A DNA stretch of 64,000 nt from Desulfovibrio porci (GCF_009696265.1 NZ_VUMH01000012.1:1-64000), one strand, 5' to 3'. Counted from the first letter of the stretch, positions 52,500 to 61,279 are shown. Made by a program: numbers and translations. The notes: generated by a model from the sequence alone, not told the origin.

Positions 52500-54353
52500 T
52501 CAGCGCTTTTTGGCTTTAAAGGCCGTGGGAGCGATCTGCAGGCAGACCATGCAGCCGGAACACAGGGTTTCATCCACGGCCAGGTTATCGCCCTGGCGGT
52601 AAAAGGCCGGACAGGCCAGCTGTTCCAGACAGCGCAGGGCTTCCGCGCCCTGCTGCGCCACTTCGGCCACCTGCGGCTGGGCTTTTTTGAGGCGGCGGCG
52701 GGCGTAGAGCACGCACGGCTCCTCGGCGATGAGCACCCGCACGCCGGGTTTGCCTTTCATTTCTTCCAGGGCCTTGGTCACGGCCTTAAGGTTGAAGGCC
52801 CGCACCTTGGCGCACTCGGTCACGCCCAGGCCGCGCACCACGGCTTCCATATCCATGTGCGCGCTCATGTCGCCCAGCATTTCCTGCAGCATGCCGGGAT
52901 TGGGCTGATGGCCGGTCATGGCCGTGGTGCCGTTGTCCAGGATCACAAGGAGCAGGTCGTGGTGGTTGAAGACCGCGTTGGCCAGGCCGGTCATGCCGGA
53001 ATGGAAAAAGGTGGAGTCGCCGATAAAGCCCACCACCGGCTTGCCCGAAGCCCGCGCGAAACCGCTGCCCGCCGAAACGGACGAGCCCATGCAGACCAGG
53101 AAGTCCGCGGTGCGCAGGGGCGGCAGCAGGCCCAGAGTGTAGCAGCCGATGTCGCTGGAATAGACGGCGTCGTCCCCGAAGACCTGACGCACGGCGTAGT
53201 ATACGGCACGGTGCGAACAGCCGGGGCAAAGGTTCGGCGGGCGGCCCGGCAGATCCGTTTCCACGGGCCGCGCGGACTTGGCCGGGCAGGGACAATCCAG
53301 CCAGGCGGCCAGGCGGCGCAGCACCAGGGTGGTGGAGTATTCGCCCCGGCCGCTGAGCGTTTCGTCCTTGCCCTCAATGCGCACGTTCAGGCCGCGTAGC
53401 TGGGCCAGGGCGCGCACGCTCTGCTCCAGCAGATCCGCGCCTTCCTCCAGCACCAGCACGCGGTCGCATTTCTGAAGAAACGCGCCGATCAGGTCGTTGG
53501 GCAGCGGCCAGGTCATGCCCAGCTCCAGCACGCGCACACGGTCTTCCCAGCCGCCGCTGGCCAGGGCGTCGGCCAGATAGTTGCGGGCCACGCCGCTGGC
53601 GATGACGCCCAGACGGGTCTGGCCGCCGGAGGGCTCGCGCTCCACGTTGAAGCGGCTGCCCTCGGCGATCTGGCGGGCCTTTTCCATATTGGCGTCCAGA
53701 GCCGCATGACGGCGGAGGGCCACGGCGGGCACCGGCACGAAACGGCCGGGGTCGCGCTTGAACTCCACCTTGGGCTGGGGCGCGGGCAGATCGTCAAAAT
53801 CCACCGGGCCGCGCATGTGGCTCACGCGGGTGGTGGTGCGCAGCATGACCGGCTGCTGCAGCTCGCGGGCCAGACGGAAGGCTTCGCGGGTCATTTCCTT
53901 GGCTTCCTGCGCCGAAACGGGCTCGAAACAGGGCAGGGAAGCGAAACGGGCGTAATGGCGGTTGTCCTGCTCGTTCTGGCTGGAATGGCAGCCGGGGTCG
54001 TCGGCGGTGAGCACCACCAGACCGCCGGGCAGACCGATGTACACCGAGGTGAACAGGGGGTCGGCGGCCACGTTGAGCCCCACATGCTTCATGGCAACCA
54101 GGCTCATGGCCCCGCCCAGAGCCCCGCCGGCGGCCACTTCCATGGCCACCTTCTCGTTGATGGAGTATTCCAGCCGGTAGCGGCCCTCCCCGCCCAGGCG
54201 GAGGAAGGTATCAGCCACTTCCGAGGACGGCGTGCCCGGATAACAGGAAACCATATGCACGCCCGCTTCCAGAGCGCCGCGCACGATGGCTTCATTACCC
54301 AATAACAGGTGGCGCTCCCCGCGGGCGCCGCGCAACAGCGGATCGTTGCTCAT
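52500..54353 (-). CDS. iorA: Indolepyruvate:ferredoxin oxidoreductase alpha subunit
   Basis: A 617-residue thiamine-diphosphate enzyme. The N-terminal pyrimidine-binding domain shows LLLGNEAIVRGALEAGVHMVSCYPGTPSSEVAD and EYSINEKVAMEVAAGGALGGA. The TPP-binding domain shows LCPGCSHRAVYYAVRQV and IGDSTFFHSGMTGLANAVFN with DNGTTAMTGHQPNPG. The C-terminal ferredoxin region is reduced: only CSGCMVC plus isolated cysteines (EEPC, LRC, LAC) remain, six in total instead of eight. ATG 54353 follows GGAGG. Confidence 0.9.
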   Translation of the reverse strand: MSNDPLLRGARGERHLLLGNEAIVRGALEAGVHMVSCYPGTPSSEVADTFLRLGGEGRYRLEYSINEKVAMEVAAGGALGGAMSLVAMKHVGLNVAADPLFTSVYIGLPGGLVVLTADDPGCHSSQNEQDNRHYARFASLPCFEPVSAQEAKEMTREAFRLARELQQPVMLRTTTRVSHMRGPVDFDDLPAPQPKVEFKRDPGRFVPVPAVALRRHAALDANMEKARQIAEGSRFNVEREPSGGQTRLGVIASGVARNYLADALASGGWEDRVRVLELGMTWPLPNDLIGAFLQKCDRVLVLEEGADLLEQSVRALAQLRGLNVRIEGKDETLSGRGEYSTTLVLRRLAAWLDCPCPAKSARPVETDLPGRPPNLCPGCSHRAVYYAVRQVFGDDAVYSSDIGCYTLGLLPPLRTADFLVCMGSSVSAGSGFARASGKPVVGFIGDSTFFHSGMTGLANAVFNHHDLLLVILDNGTTAMTGHQPNPGMLQEMLGDMSAHMDMEAVVRGLGVTECAKVRAFNLKAVTKALEEMKGKPGVRVLIAEEPCVLYARRRLKKAQPQVAEVAQQGAEALRCLEQLACPAFYRQGDNLAVDETLCSGCMVCLQIAPTAFKAKKR

Positions 54354-54451
54354 ACTTCCTCCAGACCCGGCGCGCACCGCGCGGGCCGCATATGAATAAA
54401 ACCAAGCCGGGCGTCCGGTCCGGCAAACGCCGGACACGTCCGGCCTGACAA

Positions 54452-54480
54452 AACGCTGCGGCGTTTTGCGCCGCAGCGTT
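54452..54480 (-). terminator. Terminator hairpin after the YfgM-like gene
   Basis: A perfect 11-bp stem AACGCTGCGGC / GCCGCAGCGTT with a 7-base loop. On the minus strand it is followed by TTTTG. It lies nine bases after the stop of the minus-strand gene at 54489. Confidence 0.65.
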
Positions 54481-54488
54481 ACGTTGTG

Positions 54489-55220
54489 CTACTTTTGCGC
54501 CGCCGTATCCTGCGCCGGTTTTCCGGACGCCGCGTTGTCCTGCGCGCCCCCGGCGGGAGCCAGCGCCTCGGCCCGGACACGGTAATAGTCTCCGTCAAGG
54601 CCTTTCACTTCCTGCGCCAGCGCCTGATAGGTCCTGGCCGCCAGATCCTTCTGCCCCGCCTTGACGGCGGCTTCGGCCAGCATCTGGCGGAACTGGACGG
54701 AACGGTTCTCAACCGGCAGGCGCGGCTCCAGGCCCTGCAAGAGAGTCAGGGCCTCGGCGTTTTTGCCCGCCTTGAGCAGACTTCCGGCCTCGCCCAAGGC
54801 GGCGGTCAGGCCCAGCGCGCCGTCGGCGTCCAGTTTGGCGACTTTGGCGTAAGCGTCGGCGGCGGCAGCGTCGTCTCCGCTCTGCAGGGCGCTTTGGGCC
54901 AGGGCCAGCAACACGGAAAGACGCACGTCGGACGGCGCCTTGTCGGCCAGCGCGGCCAGCGCCTTGACGCGCTCCGGCCCCTGCATGGTCAGGCCGATGC
55001 GCGCCAGTTCCTGCCGGGCCTCGTCATTCTTGCCGCCGCTGTACCAGTGCCAGAGGCCCGTACCGGCCAGGACCAGCAGAAAAATGATCACCACGCCGGC
55101 GATAAGGCCCGCATGACGCAGCATGAACTGAAGAAGCGGAGCACTTTCGGAAGCGACTTCGGCCTGCAGGTCACGGAACAGGGGGGAAGCTTCCTCGCCT
55201 TGATTCTTTTGCGGATTCAT
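54489..55220 (-). CDS. YfgM-like single-helix membrane protein with TPR-type repeats
   Basis: A 243-residue protein. One membrane helix near residue 38 (HAGLIAGVVIIFLLVLAGTGLWHWY) follows a short cytoplasmic tail, then a helical repeat domain (LALAQSALQSGDDAAAADAYAKVAKL, MLAEAAVKAGQKDLAARTYQALAQEV). This is the UPF0070/YfgM architecture, linked to the Sec translocon and periplasmic chaperones in E. coli. The C-terminus is Ala/Gln-rich. It lies alone, divergent from proA. Confidence 0.75.
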   Translation of the reverse strand: MNPQKNQGEEASPLFRDLQAEVASESAPLLQFMLRHAGLIAGVVIIFLLVLAGTGLWHWYSGGKNDEARQELARIGLTMQGPERVKALAALADKAPSDVRLSVLLALAQSALQSGDDAAAADAYAKVAKLDADGALGLTAALGEAGSLLKAGKNAEALTLLQGLEPRLPVENRSVQFRQMLAEAAVKAGQKDLAARTYQALAQEVKGLDGDYYRVRAEALAPAGGAQDNAASGKPAQDTAAQK

Positions 55221-55374
55221 GTATCAAAAACTCCTTAGGGAGACAGAACTGCCCAAAGCCGGAAGCCCGCGGCGCGGGCCGGCTGTTCCTGACGGGATTA
55301 TTTACATAGGCCAAAGCCCGTCCCCCTGTCAAAATAAATATCCCCGCCGCTCGCGGCGGCGCAAAGGAGCAGCC

Positions 55375-56634
55375 ATGACCCCAGCGGAAGAAATGGAACG
55401 CCTGGCGGCGCGGGCCCGTGACGCGGCGCGGGCCATGAGCCGGACCACCGCCGAGGCCAAGACGCGAGCCCTGACCGGGCTGGCCGATCTGCTGGCCGCG
55501 CGTGAAGAGGACGTTCTGGCCGCCAACCGCAAGGATCTGGATGCGGCCCGCGCCGCCGGGCTGGACGCCCCGCGCCTGGACCGCCTGACCCTGACCCCGG
55601 CCGTCATGGCCGAAATGCGCGCCGCCTGCCTGCACGTGGCCCGGCTGCCCGATCCCGTGGGCGCCACGGAGAGCCAGTGGCAGCGGCCCAACGGCCTGCT
55701 GGTGGGCCGTATGCGCGTTCCGCTCGGGGTCATCGCCATGATTTACGAGGCCAGGCCCAATGTGACCATTGACGCGGCCATCCTCTGCATCAAGGCGGGC
55801 AACGCGGTGATTCTGCGCGGCGGCAGCGAGGCCCTGCATTCCAACACGGCCCTGGCCGGTCTGCTGCAAGAGGCCCTGGCCGACGCGGGCCTGCCCCCAC
55901 AGGCCGCGCAACTGGTGGGGATTACGGACCACGCGGCGGTGACCGCGCTGTGCAAGCTGGACCAGTATATTGACGTGATCATCCCGCGCGGCGGCGAGGG
56001 CCTGGTGCGCGCCGTCACCGAAGCGGCCACCATGCCGGTGCTCAAGCACTTCAAAGGCGTCTGCCACGCCTTCATCGACGCGGACGCGGATCTGGATCAG
56101 GCCCTGGACATCGTCTTCAACGCCAAGGTCCAGCGGCCCGGCGTGTGCAACGCCCTGGAATGCCTGCTGGTGCACCGGGACGCGGCGGCGCGCTTTCTGC
56201 CGCTGGCGGCCGCGAAACTGGGCGAGGCCGGGGTGGAATTCCGCGCCTGTCCGGCTTCCCTGCCCCTGCTCGGTCCCAACGCCGTGCCCCAGCGGCCCGA
56301 AGATCTCGGGCAGGAATTCCACGCCCTGGTCCTGGCCGTGCGCGTGGTGGACGATCTGGACGCGGCCCTGGACCACATCGCCCGCTACGGCTCCAACCAC
56401 ACCGAAATCATCTGCACCCGCGACTACGGCCGCGCCATGCGCTTTCTGCGTGAGGCCGACGCCTCCATGGTGGCGGTCAACGCCTCCAGCCGCTTCAATG
56501 ACGGCGGACAGCTGGGCCTGGGCGCGGAAATCGGCATTTCCACCTCCAAGCTGCACGCATACGGCCCCATGGGCGTACAGGAGCTGACCACCACCAAGTT
56601 CGTGGTTCTGGGGCAGGGACAGGTGCGGCAATAA
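55375..56634 (+). CDS. proA: Gamma-glutamyl phosphate reductase
   Basis: A 419-residue aldehyde-dehydrogenase-fold enzyme of proline synthesis that reduces gamma-glutamyl phosphate to the semialdehyde. Landmarks are VPLGVIAMIYEARPNVTIDAA (here with RVPLG), KAGNAVILRGGSEALHSN, IPRGGEGLVRAV and the catalytic cysteine in RPGVCNALECLLVH near residue 258. ATG 55375 follows AAAGGAG. proA and nadD are adjacent with no gap, an arrangement seen in several proteobacteria. Confidence 0.95.
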   Translation: MTPAEEMERLAARARDAARAMSRTTAEAKTRALTGLADLLAAREEDVLAANRKDLDAARAAGLDAPRLDRLTLTPAVMAEMRAACLHVARLPDPVGATESQWQRPNGLLVGRMRVPLGVIAMIYEARPNVTIDAAILCIKAGNAVILRGGSEALHSNTALAGLLQEALADAGLPPQAAQLVGITDHAAVTALCKLDQYIDVIIPRGGEGLVRAVTEAATMPVLKHFKGVCHAFIDADADLDQALDIVFNAKVQRPGVCNALECLLVHRDAAARFLPLAAAKLGEAGVEFRACPASLPLLGPNAVPQRPEDLGQEFHALVLAVRVVDDLDAALDHIARYGSNHTEIICTRDYGRAMRFLREADASMVAVNASSRFNDGGQLGLGAEIGISTSKLHAYGPMGVQELTTTKFVVLGQGQVRQ

Positions 56635-57339
56635 ATGACGGCGAGCAACGGACAGCGGCCGGGCCGGGCCATTCTGGGCGGCAGTTTCAACCCGCCGCAC
56701 GTGGGACATCTGCGTCTGGCCGTGGAAGCGCGCGAAGCGCTGGGCCATCTGGTGCAGGGTGTGGATCTGGTGCCCTGCGCCCAGCCGCCGCACAAAAAAA
56801 CCGGCAACCTGCTGCCGTTTGAACTGCGCGCCGCCATGTTGGAAGCGGCCCTTGCTCCTCTGCCCCAACTGCGCTGCAACCGTCTGGAAGCCCTGCGGGA
56901 CGGCCCCTCCTACACCTGGGATACGCTGCGGGCCTACCACGCGGCGGAACCGGGCACGGATTTTTATTTTCTGCTGGGCAGCCCGGATTTCGCCCTGCTG
57001 CCCACGTGGCAGCGTGGCCTGGAACTGCCCCGGCTCTGCCATTTCGTGGTGGTCCCGCGCGGCGACCTCACCCCTGATGAGTTCATGGACATGACCCGCG
57101 CCCTCTGGCCCACGGCCAGCGAGCACCCGTCCGCCCTGCCCGGCGGCGTCTGCATGGCCCTGCCCGGGGGCGGGCTGGCGTATTTTCTGCCGCTGCCCTG
57201 GCTGGCCGTGAGCGCCTCGCGCATCCGCGAACTCTGGCTGGCCGGGCGCAGTGTGGACTATCTGGTGCCCGAAGCCGCCCTGAATCTGCTGCGGACGCAC
57301 CGGCAGGCCATTGCGGCGCACTGGCGGGAGGCGCAGTAA
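56635..57339 (+). CDS. nadD: Nicotinate-nucleotide adenylyltransferase
   Basis: A 234-residue NAD-synthesis enzyme. The nucleotidyltransferase motif is AILGGSFNPPHVGHLRLAVEA, with QPPHKKTGNLLPFELRAAML following and the C-terminal VSASRIREL in place of the ISST.IR motif. Its ATG immediately follows the proA stop codon. The 272-residue TPR gene follows two bases later. Confidence 0.92.
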   Translation: MTASNGQRPGRAILGGSFNPPHVGHLRLAVEAREALGHLVQGVDLVPCAQPPHKKTGNLLPFELRAAMLEAALAPLPQLRCNRLEALRDGPSYTWDTLRAYHAAEPGTDFYFLLGSPDFALLPTWQRGLELPRLCHFVVVPRGDLTPDEFMDMTRALWPTASEHPSALPGGVCMALPGGGLAYFLPLPWLAVSASRIRELWLAGRSVDYLVPEAALNLLRTHRQAIAAHWREAQ

Positions 57340-57341
57340 GC

Positions 57342-58160
57342 ATGCTTGCCACCGCGCCCAAGGAATTGCGTGAAAACATCGCCCGCGCCATCGGTTATCT
57401 GCGCCGCGGCGAGGTGGAGCGCGCCCTGACCTGCATGAGCGCGGCCCTGCGCCAATACGCGGGCCTGCGGCTGCTGCGCGCGGCCAGGGCGGGCCTGGAC
57501 ATCCAGATCAACGAATTTCTGAGTTCCCTGGTCCACCACCAAAGCATGCAGCCCCTGCTCGATCCGGGCCACAGCGGCAAACCGCGCGCCATTCCCTATC
57601 AGCAGGGCAAGGAAAACGCCCTGGCCACCGTGCTGGACGGTCTGGCCAAAATTCTGCGGGACGAGGCGGAAGAGTCCATCCGACGGGAGGCCGAGGCGCG
57701 CCTGGAACGCAAAAAAACGCTGATCCAGACCGGCGTGCAATTGATGCGCGAAGGGCAGGCCGCCAAGGGCCGCGCCTTTCTGAAACGCGTGGCCGATGAA
57801 TTCAGCGACGAGGAAGGCATCCGCATCCAGTTGGGCCAGATCTTCGCCGCCGCCGGACAATACGCGGAAGCCGCCGAAATGTATGAGGAAGCCATGCTTT
57901 CCCAGCCCCGCGAGGCGGCGGCCTATACCGGGGCGGTGACGGCGTGGCTGAAACTGCGGGAATTTGAAAAGGCCGAAAACGTCTACAAGGCCATTCTGCG
58001 CACCTTCGGCGGGCACCCTTCCACTTTCGGCAAAATGGCCAAAATGTATCTGGAATGGCGCCAGCGCGGCCAGGCCGAGGATATGGCCCTGCGCGCCCTG
58101 CAGGCCGATCCGCAGCAGACCGACGCTCTGGAGGTCATGGCTGTGCTGGATAAAAAATAG
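57342..58160 (+). CDS. Tetratricopeptide-repeat protein
   Basis: A 272-residue soluble helical protein. The N-terminal part (ELRENIARAIGYLRRGEVERALTCM) and the region from about 125 (LIQTGVQLMREGQAAKGRAFLKRVADEF, IQLGQIFAAAGQYAEAAEMYEEAML, AENVYKAILRTFGG) are repeats of the tetratricopeptide type, with a charged helix between (EEAEESIRREAEARLERKK). No enzymatic motif. It ends the proA-nadD operon; partner unknown. Confidence 0.8.
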   Translation: MLATAPKELRENIARAIGYLRRGEVERALTCMSAALRQYAGLRLLRAARAGLDIQINEFLSSLVHHQSMQPLLDPGHSGKPRAIPYQQGKENALATVLDGLAKILRDEAEESIRREAEARLERKKTLIQTGVQLMREGQAAKGRAFLKRVADEFSDEEGIRIQLGQIFAAAGQYAEAAEMYEEAMLSQPREAAAYTGAVTAWLKLREFEKAENVYKAILRTFGGHPSTFGKMAKMYLEWRQRGQAEDMALRALQADPQQTDALEVMAVLDKK

Positions 58161-58188
58161 CCGCCCCCAGGGCAGACGCATCTAATTT

Positions 58189-58250
58189 CAATTTTGCCAG
58201 TCTGTTATTTGTCGTGATTATCCGTCAAAACCAGCCTTTCCGGCGCTGGC
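58189..58250 (+). repeat. Dispersed repeat, copy 2
   Basis: Matches the reverse complement of 45873-45932 (about 42 of 50 positions by eye). It starts 28 bases after the TPR gene stop. Confidence 0.6.
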
Positions 58251-58639
58251 GGCGTCATCTGGCGCTTTTTTGCTGCTCACGTACTTGAGTACATCTCTGC
58301 TCTCGATGCCCGTAAGCTCACTACGCTCGCCAACGGGCACGGCCCTTTGGGCCGCCTTCCGGGCGGTTTCCGCGCAAAAAGCGCCATTTTCCTTGCCCGC
58401 GCCGAAAAATCTTGCTTCAGCCGTTGCGACGCAGGAGCTTTAGCCGTAGGCGAACCTGTGAGCCGTACGGATAAAGACAGCACTGCCAGCTACGGCTGAA
58501 GACAGCAATGAGTTACACGAAATTGTGTCCAGGGAAGTCACTGTCGCTATCCGTAGCGATGCTGTCTTGTTCCGTAACACGGCTTCGCCGTGAACGGCTC
58601 AAGCAAGCCGCTGGCGCGGCAACGGCTAGCGCATTTTTT

Positions 58640-58716
58640 AGGATCCTCCCGGCACCAGCCATCCGCCTGCGCTTCGCTCCGGCGGAGCAAAGGTGGCTTT
58701 GCCCCTTTTTGTCCGC
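58640..58716 (-). repeat. Dispersed repeat, copy 2
   Basis: On the minus strand it reads GGCAAAGCCACCTTTGCTCC and GATGGCTGGTGCCGGGAG, matching 45617-45698 at about 88%. Confidence 0.6.
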
Positions 58717-58732
58717 TGCTGATCTATTTAGA

Positions 58733-58913
58733 TGTAATGTTTCAATAGGTTGTTCACCCTCCCTCAAATCGGTAGAACTGGAGTTGCCACACAACAGCAA
58801 ACCGACCGAGGGAGAAGGTGAATAGCCATAAGAATGCCAAGCTGACGGCCAGAGGTCGAGAAGAAATGATCCGGCGGATGGCTCCGCCCCTGCGCGATAG
58901 CGGCGGGTTTTAG
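58733..58913 (+). mobile_element. IS481-type left-end remnant with decayed transposase start
   Basis: The left end TGTAATGTTTCAATAGG...GTTCACCCTCC matches the inverted right end at window positions 98-127 in 25 of 30 bases. From a GTG at 58818 the plus strand reads NSHKNAKLTARGREEMIRR, the typical N-terminus of IS481 transposases, then loses similarity and stops at 58911-58913. No downstream transposase is seen, so this is a fossil. Confidence 0.6.
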
Positions 58914-59205
58914 GGTAATTCTGCGAAGTGCCAGGGAAAAAGAATATCTTGTACGAATGACGGGTGATCTGGCCGCCCTGCTGCGGGAGTCCAGAACTCC
59001 GGGATAGAGTATTTCAAGGCGAATCTGTCCTACTGGTGCCCCCCATGACAGGCCGGTAATTTTTCCGGCCCGTTACGGGCGGCGGCGAAGTAAGTGAGAA
59101 AATTGTGACACGTAATTGACAAAAATAACACGACCTGCTACTTCTTTTTGCACCGCGCCCATTTTTGCGAATTGTTTCCGGGGCAAATTTTTTTTTGGAC
59201 TTTGA

Positions 59206-59232
59206 GTGTTACATTTTTAAAAAATGTAACAC
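59206..59232. promoter_or_regulatory. Long palindrome upstream of the hydrogenase genes
   Basis: GTGTTACATTTTT and AAAAATGTAACAC form a perfect 13-bp inverted repeat around one central base. It is in AT-rich sequence about 370 bases before hydG, in a plausible control region. It could be an operator or a transcription terminator with T-runs on both strands. Confidence 0.45.
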
Positions 59233-59289
59233 ATCACCGATTCCCGTTGCGTGCTTTTGGTCCGAATGCGTAACGCACTGTTTTTACGA

Positions 59290-59396
59290 GGTTCATTCTC
59301 TGTCCGCCTGACGTATTTCGGGTGCGGAGTATCTTCAAACAGAGTTGGCCGTCGCACGACATACATCTGACGCGGGCAAAGAGCGGAAGGACAATT
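59290..59396 (+). repeat. Dispersed repeat related to the 12.7-kb MITE-like element
   Basis: GGAGTATCTTCAAA and then CTGACGCGGGCAAAGAGCGG match the interior of the element at 12719-12836 at roughly 70% by eye. The terminal inverted repeats of that element are not seen here. Confidence 0.5.
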
Positions 59397-59599
59397 CAGG
59401 CGCAGCGCGGCGGCATGGAAAAATGACTGTGCGTCGGAGCGGGCGCTTGGGAGCGCACGGGGCGGTGTCGACGCTTGGTAACACGATTTTTAAAAAGATA
59501 TTACCAAACAGTGACAAGCCGCGCGTTTACGGACGGAGGCTTGCCCTGAAAACCAATAACCAGCGGTTTGGCGACCGCTGCCAGCATGAGGATGCCATC

Positions 59600-61002
59600 A
59601 TGGAAAATAGCGCGGACACCAAGGCGACCTGGCTGGACGGGAACAAGATAGAGCGGGTGCTCGAAAGCTGTAGCCGCGAGGACGCGGCGCGCGTGCGTGA
59701 CGTCCTTGCCAAGGCCGGGGAGTTGAAGGGGCTTTCCCTCTCGGACGTGGCCGTGCTGATGGGTGTTTCCTCACCGGAACTGACGGCGGAGCTGTATCAC
59801 ACGGCCAAGGCGGCCAAGGAAGAAATCTACGGCAACCGCATTGTATTGTTCGCCCCGCTGTACATCTCCAACCTCTGCTCCAACGAATGCCTGTACTGCG
59901 CCTTCCGCAAATCCAATACGCAAGTGACCCGCCGCGCCCTGAGCCGGGACGAAATCATCGAAGAAACCAAAATCATTCTCCGCCAGGGGCACAAACGCGT
60001 CCTGATGGTGGCGGGCGAGGCCTATCCCGGCGGCGGCATTGACTATGTGCTGGATTCCATTGACGCCATTTATGAAGCGCGTGAGGGCGGCAGCAACATC
60101 CGCCGGGTCAACGTCAACTTGGCTCCCCTTTCGGTGGAGGATTTCCGCCGCCTCCAGGAGCGGCATATCGGAACGTTCCAGCTTTTTCAGGAAACCTACC
60201 ACCGTCCCACCTATGAAAAAGTGCATCTGTCCGGTCCCAAGCGTGACCTGGACTGGCGGGCGTCATCCTTTGACCGCGCCATGCTGGCCGGGATCGACGA
60301 CGTGGGCATGGGGCTGCTCTACGGCCTTTACGACTGGCGCTACGAAACCCTGGCGCTGATGATGCATATCGCCCACCTGGAAGAACGCTTCGGCGTGGGC
60401 TGCCACACCATCAGCGTGCCGCGCATTGAACCCGCCATCGGTTCCGATCTGGCTTCCCGGCCGCCGTATGCCGTCAGCGACGAAAACTTCCTGAAACTGG
60501 TTGCTATCTTGCGTCTTGCTGTCCCGTACACGGGCCTGATCATGTCCACCCGCGAAAATGCCGCCATCCGCGCCTTCACGCTTGAACTCGGAGTATCGCA
60601 GATTTCGGCGGGCAGCCGGACGAACCCCGGCGGGTACAAGGAGGACAGCCGGTTCGAGGCCGCCCAGTTCCAGCTCGGTGATCACAGAAGTCTGGCCGAA
60701 GTGGTGAAGGATCTCGGCGACCACGGTTTCATCCCGTCGTTCTGCACGGGATGTTACCGTCTGGGCGCACGGGCAAGGATTTCATGGACCTCGCCAAACC
60801 AGGTCTCATCAAGGCCAAATGCGCGCCCAACGCGCTTTCCACCTTTGAGGAATACCTGCTGGACTACGCCGACGAGAACGCGCGCCTGGCGGGCGAAGGG
60901 GCCATCGCCGCCTCGCTGGACGGCATGGAGGCACGCACCCGTCGCGTCTCGGAAAGTCTTCTTTCCAAGGTGCGCGCCGGTCAGCGGGACGTTTACTGCT
61001 AG
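59600..61002 (+). pseudogene. hydG: [FeFe]-hydrogenase maturase HydG, with a single-base frameshift
   Basis: HydG is a radical SAM tyrosine lyase that makes the CO and CN ligands and an iron synthon for the H-cluster. The radical SAM motif is CSNECLYC near residue 92, and VNLAPLSVEDFRRL, FQETYHRPTYEKVH and ISAGSRTNPGGY follow. At CTGGGC (60761-60766) the frame shifts: the continuing frame reads ARARISWTS, a nonsense tail ending at 61012, whereas the other frame reads RTGKDFMDLAKPGLIKAKC to a stop at 61000-61002. Inserting one C restores 467 residues and exactly CX2CX22C for the C-terminal cluster. Start 59600 has GAGGA upstream. Confidence in family is high; the lesion may be a read error. 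Confidence 0.85.
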
Positions 61003-61110
61003 TATCCTGTAACGCATAAAGTTACGGGATACTGGCCGCCGGACGAAAGTCCGGCGTGCCGCCGAAGGCGGCGTGAGTGAGCCGAAAACAACGTTTTTCG
61101 GCGAAGCGAT
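61001..61110. repeat. Array of short hairpins between hydG and hydE
   Basis: Successive stems: AGTATCC.GTAAC/GTTAC.GGATACT (61001-61033), GCCGGAC-gaaa-GTCCGGC (about 61037-61054), GCCGCC-gaag-GGCGGC-type, and GCCGAAAA/TTTTCGGC (about 61081-61102). The first may act as terminator or processing signal after hydG. Confidence 0.45.
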
Positions 61111-61120
61111 CCTCACACAG

Positions 61121-61258
61121 AAGCAGATTCGCTTTGAAATGTTGCCATTTCAAAGCTGACATTCTGGGAAAAAACGTTGTTTTTCCCAGAATCAACGCCG
61201 CTTCGCGGCGCGCAGCGTTGTGCGCCGCGACAGAACATTTCAAAGTTAAAATGCTCTA
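61121..61258. repeat. MITE-like element, copy 2
   Basis: Begins AGCAGATTCGCTTTGAAATG and ends CATTTCAAAGTTAAAATGCT followed by CTA, the same end pattern as 45702-45853. It is 138 bp, with an inner palindrome TTCTGGGAAAAA.../...TTTTTCCCAGAA. It separates hydG from hydE. Confidence 0.55.
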
Positions 61259-61279
61259 GTCGCGCCACCGGGAAGACCC

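Larger units (their letters stand above)
58161..59599. other. Long repeat-rich non-coding region upstream of hydG
   Basis: About 1.44 kb with no supported intact gene. It contains two dispersed repeats shared with 45.6-45.9 kb, an IS481-type remnant at 58733-58913, a 27-base palindrome at 59206-59232 and a repeat shared with 12.7 kb. Multiple short inverted repeats lie at 58280-58640, including GTACTTGAGTAC at 58280-58291. Confidence 0.6.

Noticed and set aside
55171-57321. A 716-codon minus-strand frame opposite proA and nadD
   Set aside because: Antisense shadow over two well-defined enzymes; composition biased and no motif.
61001-61110. A structured RNA such as a riboswitch between hydG and hydE
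   Set aside because: The stems look like independent repeat-type hairpins without a conserved junction or a ligand-type core, and hydE has a separate MITE-like insert before it.
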